DNA from: Ensifer oleiphilus
GTDB taxonomy: Bacteria; Pseudomonadota; Alphaproteobacteria; Rhizobiales; Rhizobiaceae
Length of the DNA: 64,000 nt
Assembly: GCF_013371465.1 (NCBI RefSeq)
Contig: NZ_JABWDU010000002.1
Coordinates: 475,666-539,665 of the forward strand
Direction of reading: 5' to 3'
The position numbers and the translations under genes are program-made. Below, in pieces: positions 61,952 through 64,000 of the stretch. Within the stretch, counting starts at the first letter, position 1. Each line of letters begins with the position of its first letter. A model generated the notes under the pieces. The model saw only the letters and a program-made list of their open reading frames with translations, ran no database searches and was not told the DNA's origin.

Positions 61952-62239
61952 ATGTTCAGCCGAACCAAGCACCGCACCGTCCACTTCAGCGAACCCTTCC
62001 AATTGCCCGAAATCGAAGGAACGCTCGCGGCCGGAGACTATGAGGTGGATGAGGACGAGGAACTGATCGAAGGCATATCGTGGCTCGCCTATCACCGCGT
62101 CGCGACCTTTATCAAGGTGCCGGCGACGACGGACAATCAGCAGCGCATGCGCATGGTCGCGATCGCGCCGGATGAGCTCGATCGCATCATCGCGGTCGAC
62201 CGCGCCAAGCATGCCTTCGCCCCGCCACCCAAGCCCTGA
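61952..62239 (+). CDS. Small conserved rhizobial-type protein, function unknown
   Basis: The 95-residue acidic protein (VHFSEPFQLPEIEGTLAAGD, YEVDEDEELIEGISWLAYHR, VATFIKVPA) has no signal or membrane segment. GGAG is eight bases before the ATG at 61952. It follows the cold-shock-like gene by 70 bases, and another small gene starts 13 bases after its stop, so it is probably part of a cluster of small stress or regulatory proteins. No domain is recognised. Confidence 0.7.
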   Translation: MFSRTKHRTVHFSEPFQLPEIEGTLAAGDYEVDEDEELIEGISWLAYHRVATFIKVPATTDNQQRMRMVAIAPDELDRIIAVDRAKHAFAPPPKP

Positions 62240-62252
62240 AGGACAAGAAGCC

Positions 62253-62468
62253 ATGCCCGCACATCGCTTCACCGTCGGGTTGTCGGTCCGCCTCAGGGAT
62301 CGCAGCCATATCGCGCCCAATGCAGCGGAAACCTACCGCATCACCGCCATCATGCCCGTTCGCGACAGCCAGCCCCAATACCGCATCCGCAACGACGAGC
62401 TTGGCCAGGACCGCGTCAGCAAAGAGGAAAACCTCGAACCGATCGAATGGGGCATGCCCCGGCACTAA
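62253..62468 (+). CDS. Small basic protein, function unknown
   Basis: The 71-residue protein (FTVGLSVRLRDRSHIAPNAA, ETYRITAIMPVRDSQPQYRI, RNDELGQDRVSKEENLEPIE) reads like a short SH3-type beta barrel as seen in several rhizobial hypotheticals. GAAGGACAAG precedes the ATG. It lies 13 bases after the previous small gene and is followed directly by a palindromic repeat. Confidence 0.7.
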   Translation: MPAHRFTVGLSVRLRDRSHIAPNAAETYRITAIMPVRDSQPQYRIRNDELGQDRVSKEENLEPIEWGMPRH

Positions 62469-62469
62469 G

Positions 62470-62514
62470 GCATGTCGCGCAAAAGTGTGCAGCGGTTTTG
62501 CGACAACGACATGC
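62470..62514. repeat. Palindromic intergenic repeat
   Basis: GCATGTCG (62470-62477) pairs with CGACATGC (62507-62514), and CGCAAAA (62478-62484) with TTTTGCG (62496-62502), leaving an ACAA bulge. I recall very similar elements scattered through Sinorhizobium and related genomes. It starts two bases past a stop codon and could also act as a transcript end-protector. Confidence 0.75.
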
Positions 62515-62585
62515 GTAAAAGCAAGAACTTGAAGCGCAGCAAGCGGATCCTCGAGATCACGGTGCGCTGTAGCAAAGGAAGCGTC

Positions 62586-62786
62586 ATGACCTACTACGGA
62601 AAACTGAAGCAGTTGCTCCAATGGAGGGGTGCACCGGCCATGGCCGTCACCACCAAACCGGTCACGCGAAAGACATCTGCCCGAAAGCCGAAATCCCTGT
62701 CGGACGGCGAGCAGAAAGGTGTCAACGAAAGCGCCGTCAAATTACGGCGCGGCCGCGAGACCCTGGAGCGACATCGTCTTTTATGA
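62586..62786 (+). CDS. Small basic protein, function unknown
   Basis: The 66-residue product (YYGKLKQLLQWRGAPAMAVT, RKTSARKPKSLSDGEQKGVN, ESAVKLRRGRETLERHRLL) is rich in Lys and Arg. AAAGGAAG is five bases before the ATG at 62586. The frame extends upstream to 62472, but that part lies in the palindromic repeat and lacks ribosome sites. It may bind nucleic acid, judging from charge only. Confidence 0.5.
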   Translation: MTYYGKLKQLLQWRGAPAMAVTTKPVTRKTSARKPKSLSDGEQKGVNESAVKLRRGRETLERHRLL

Positions 62787-62807
62787 CCGGAAACAACAGG
62801 ATTTGAC

Positions 62808-63041
62808 ATGAGCAAGAGCCATGAACAGCAAAAACACACGCTTTTGGGCTGGCAGGCCCAAGGCGGTCCACCGCGTCTAAGCGTTGATCTCTACCAGTTC
62901 GGCCGACGCATCGAAGCGGACGGATCCTGGACGATCTATCACGTCTTCACGGGCACGCCGGCGCATATCGGCTCCTGGACCATGACCGGTCTCAACCGCC
63001 GCAACGCGGAAAAGGCTCTGACGATCCTGAACACGCATTGA
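62808..63041 (+). CDS. Small conserved protein, function unknown
   Basis: The 77-residue protein (LLGWQAQGGPPRLSVDLYQF, GRRIEADGSWTIYHVFTG, AHIGSWTMTGLNRRNAEKA) has no signal or membrane segment. AGGA lies eight bases before the ATG. The sequence is Trp- and Arg-rich and ordered. It ends the run of small genes; no domain is recognised. Confidence 0.65.
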   Translation: MSKSHEQQKHTLLGWQAQGGPPRLSVDLYQFGRRIEADGSWTIYHVFTGTPAHIGSWTMTGLNRRNAEKALTILNTH

Positions 63042-63079
63042 GCCGCAATCCACCAGGCCGAAGCAGGCCGCAATCTGAC

Positions 63080-63135
63080 CTGCAGCGCCGCGCGTCTTTT
63101 CAGACGCGCGAAAGTCGCTGTGCGACGTTTAACCG
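63080..63135. repeat. Hairpin repeat with CGCGCGTCT arms
   Basis: CGCGCGTCT-N4-AGACGCGCG (63089-63110) is a perfect 9-base stem with a TTTC loop, flanked by TGCAGCGC and GTCGCTGT. No T-tract follows. I recall this hairpin with these flanks as a frequent Sinorhizobium intergenic repeat; the tail of this copy looks diverged. Confidence 0.65.
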
Positions 63136-63298
63136 CTGTAAGATCCTGGCCGGAAGTCGGATACGCCCTCAGGAAACAGGCATTCGCATCGACGCCTCTC
63201 GAAATCCAGCCCGCCACCCAGGTTACGCCGGCCCTCCCCCTTGGGCTACACGGTCCAGCGCCGGCATTTTCGAGCCATCCAGCAAACGGAGAAGATCC

Positions 63299-63697
63299 AT
63301 GCGTCGCGTTCTATGGGCCTTCGCCCTGGTGCTGGCCGGCACGGCACCAGCCCTTGCCGCCTGCAACGACGATCTGCTGACAATCTCGATGTGGTCGATA
63401 AAACCGGTCGACAGCCATATGAACGAGCTGTCCTTTACCGTTCGTTCCAGCGCCGGAAAAGGCATTCGCATGCTCGATGCGCAACTGGGCTTTACCGACG
63501 CGCTGGGCGCCACGATCGGCCCGCTGGAAATCGACAGGGACATCACCATTCCCGCCGGCGGCACCTTTACCGGCAAACGCGTCTGGGGGCCCTTCACGAT
63601 CGAGCGGCTGCTGAAGGTCAATGCCGACGACATCACCGCCTACACCTGCGTGCGCGCGGTCATTTACGACGACGGCTCGAAAGAGACATTCGAATAG
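63299..63697 (+). CDS. Secreted protein, function unknown
   Basis: The 132-residue product has a signal peptide (MRRVLWAFALVLAGTAPALAA). The beta-rich mature domain (DDLLTISMWSIKPVDSHMNE, LSFTVRSSAGKGIRMLDAQL, then TGKRVWGPFTIERLL) looks like a single immunoglobulin-like periplasmic domain. Two cysteines could pair. GGAG is seven bases before the ATG. No family is recognised. Confidence 0.7.
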   Translation: MRRVLWAFALVLAGTAPALAACNDDLLTISMWSIKPVDSHMNELSFTVRSSAGKGIRMLDAQLGFTDALGATIGPLEIDRDITIPAGGTFTGKRVWGPFTIERLLKVNADDITAYTCVRAVIYDDGSKETFE

Positions 63698-63746
63698 AGT
63701 CTTTCCGGGAAAAGCGCGCAGCGCTTCGAAGTCCGGAAGCGCGCAA

Positions 63747-63775
63747 AGAAAAAGGCCGGGAAATCCCGACCTTCT
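63747..63775 (-). terminator. Rho-independent terminator of the cold-shock gene
   Basis: On the minus strand AAGGTCGGG pairs with CCCGGCCTT around ATTT, followed by T-rich sequence. It lies about 70 bases past the stop of the cold-shock gene that runs off the window edge. Confidence 0.8.
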
Positions 63776-63841
63776 CAATATCGTCTCAATGGCCGATGCC
63801 AGTACATCCGTGGTCAAAGACCAGAGACGAAATATCGGTGA

Positions 63842-64000
63842 TTACGCAGCAGACAGGTTGTCGGCAGCGCTCTTGCCCGAACGTGCATCGCGGACGATGT
63901 CGAAACGGACCTTCTGGCCTTCGACGAGCGAGCTCATGCCAGCGCGTTCAACAGCAGAAGCGTGTACGAAAACGTCGGTTGCGCCGTCATCAGGAGCGAT
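63842..64000 (-). CDS. Cold-shock protein (CspA family), 5' part outside window
   Basis: The last 52 codons of a minus-strand gene are visible, ending at the TAA of 63842-63844. They read APDDGATDVFVHASAVERAG and then SSLVEGQKVRFDIVRDARSG, with the RNP2-type DVFVHASAVE motif and the late KVRFDI strand. It is an intact-looking RNA chaperone of the CspA family with strong codon bias. The start and the RNP1 motif lie beyond the window. Confidence 0.93.
   Translation of the reverse strand: MAPDDGATDVFVHASAVERAGMSSLVEGQKVRFDIVRDARSGKSAADNLSAA

Noticed and set aside
62472-62585. N-terminal extension of the small basic protein starting inside the palindromic repeat
   Set aside because: The start codon lies in a repeat element and lacks a ribosome site; a well-spaced AAAGGAAG supports the later ATG at 62586.

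Overview
The window is a stretch of GC-rich chromosome from an alphaproteobacterium of the order Hyphomicrobiales (Rhizobiales), most likely Ensifer/Sinorhizobium or a close relative. Sequence reasons: a short FtsZ paralogue of the FtsZ2 type, a DUF930 protein, an Omp25/RopB-like barrel protein, RIME-type double-palindrome repeats, and two further palindromic repeats of a kind I remember from Sinorhizobium intergenic DNA. No phage, plasmid, CRISPR, rRNA or complete insertion sequence is visible. Genus and repeat-family statements come from memory of the families, not from a search.

Layout. 1-0.3 kb: two tandem tRNA-Lys(CTT) genes. 0.5-9.3 kb: mixed genes on both strands (PhzF-like isomerase, DUF930 protein, a TetR regulator with a zinc-site protein behind a clear operator, a GNAT, a NUDIX/EEP-nuclease pair, MgtC-like membrane protein, GreA-like factor). 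9.6-14.5 kb: SnoaL-like protein plus YafY/WYL regulator behind a CTCCTGACA operator cluster, a nucleotidyltransferase, ftsZ2 with a strong terminator, and a glutathione S-transferase. 15-19 kb: an Fbp-type ABC importer (ATPase, fused permease, binding protein) with an internal terminator, and an unusual protein with a peptidoglycan-binding-like tail. 20.2-22.4 kb: an ECF41 sigma factor operon with its own promoter and, 0.8 kb downstream, a relic of a second ECF41 tail. 22.4-25 kb: RibD-like reductase divergent from a MarR-methyltransferase-thioesterase operon. 25-29 kb: M81 peptidase and orphan amino-acid binding protein, divergent from a LysR regulator. 29-36.3 kb: TetA-like efflux pump, a TAT-exported sulfatase, a VOC protein and a degenerate EF-G paralogue.

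36.5-45 kb: a second GST, the frameshifted relic of an outer-membrane protein, two aldo-keto reductases (one in a LysR-cupin-AKR divergent unit), a low-GC gene with a HEPN-like motif, and an Xre/RES toxin-antitoxin pair. 45-55.5 kb: acetyltransferase, Omp25-like porin, a GcvA-type LysR whose presumed binding site occurs in front of both an aminotransferase and an MFS exporter, DUF4180, siderophore-interacting reductase, class I aminotransferase, a sulfatase relic, GST, monooxygenase and methyltransferase. 55.7-64 kb: a 32-residue membrane microprotein, a second intact TAT sulfatase, a lipoprotein, an L,D-transpeptidase translationally coupled to a choline/betaine-type binding protein, a YdjM-like membrane protein, a run of small rhizobial proteins headed by a degenerate cold-shock domain, and the 3' part of a genuine cold-shock gene.

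Themes: many small self-regulated modules (regulator next to target with a visible palindrome), several orphan binding proteins, and at least three decayed genes (ECF41 tail, outer-membrane protein, sulfatase), which suggests a region with frequent gain and loss. The best leads are the ECF41 operon with its relic, the LysR site pair, the HEPN-like gene beside the RES module, the microprotein, and the structured intergenic elements at 42.2 and 31.4 kb.
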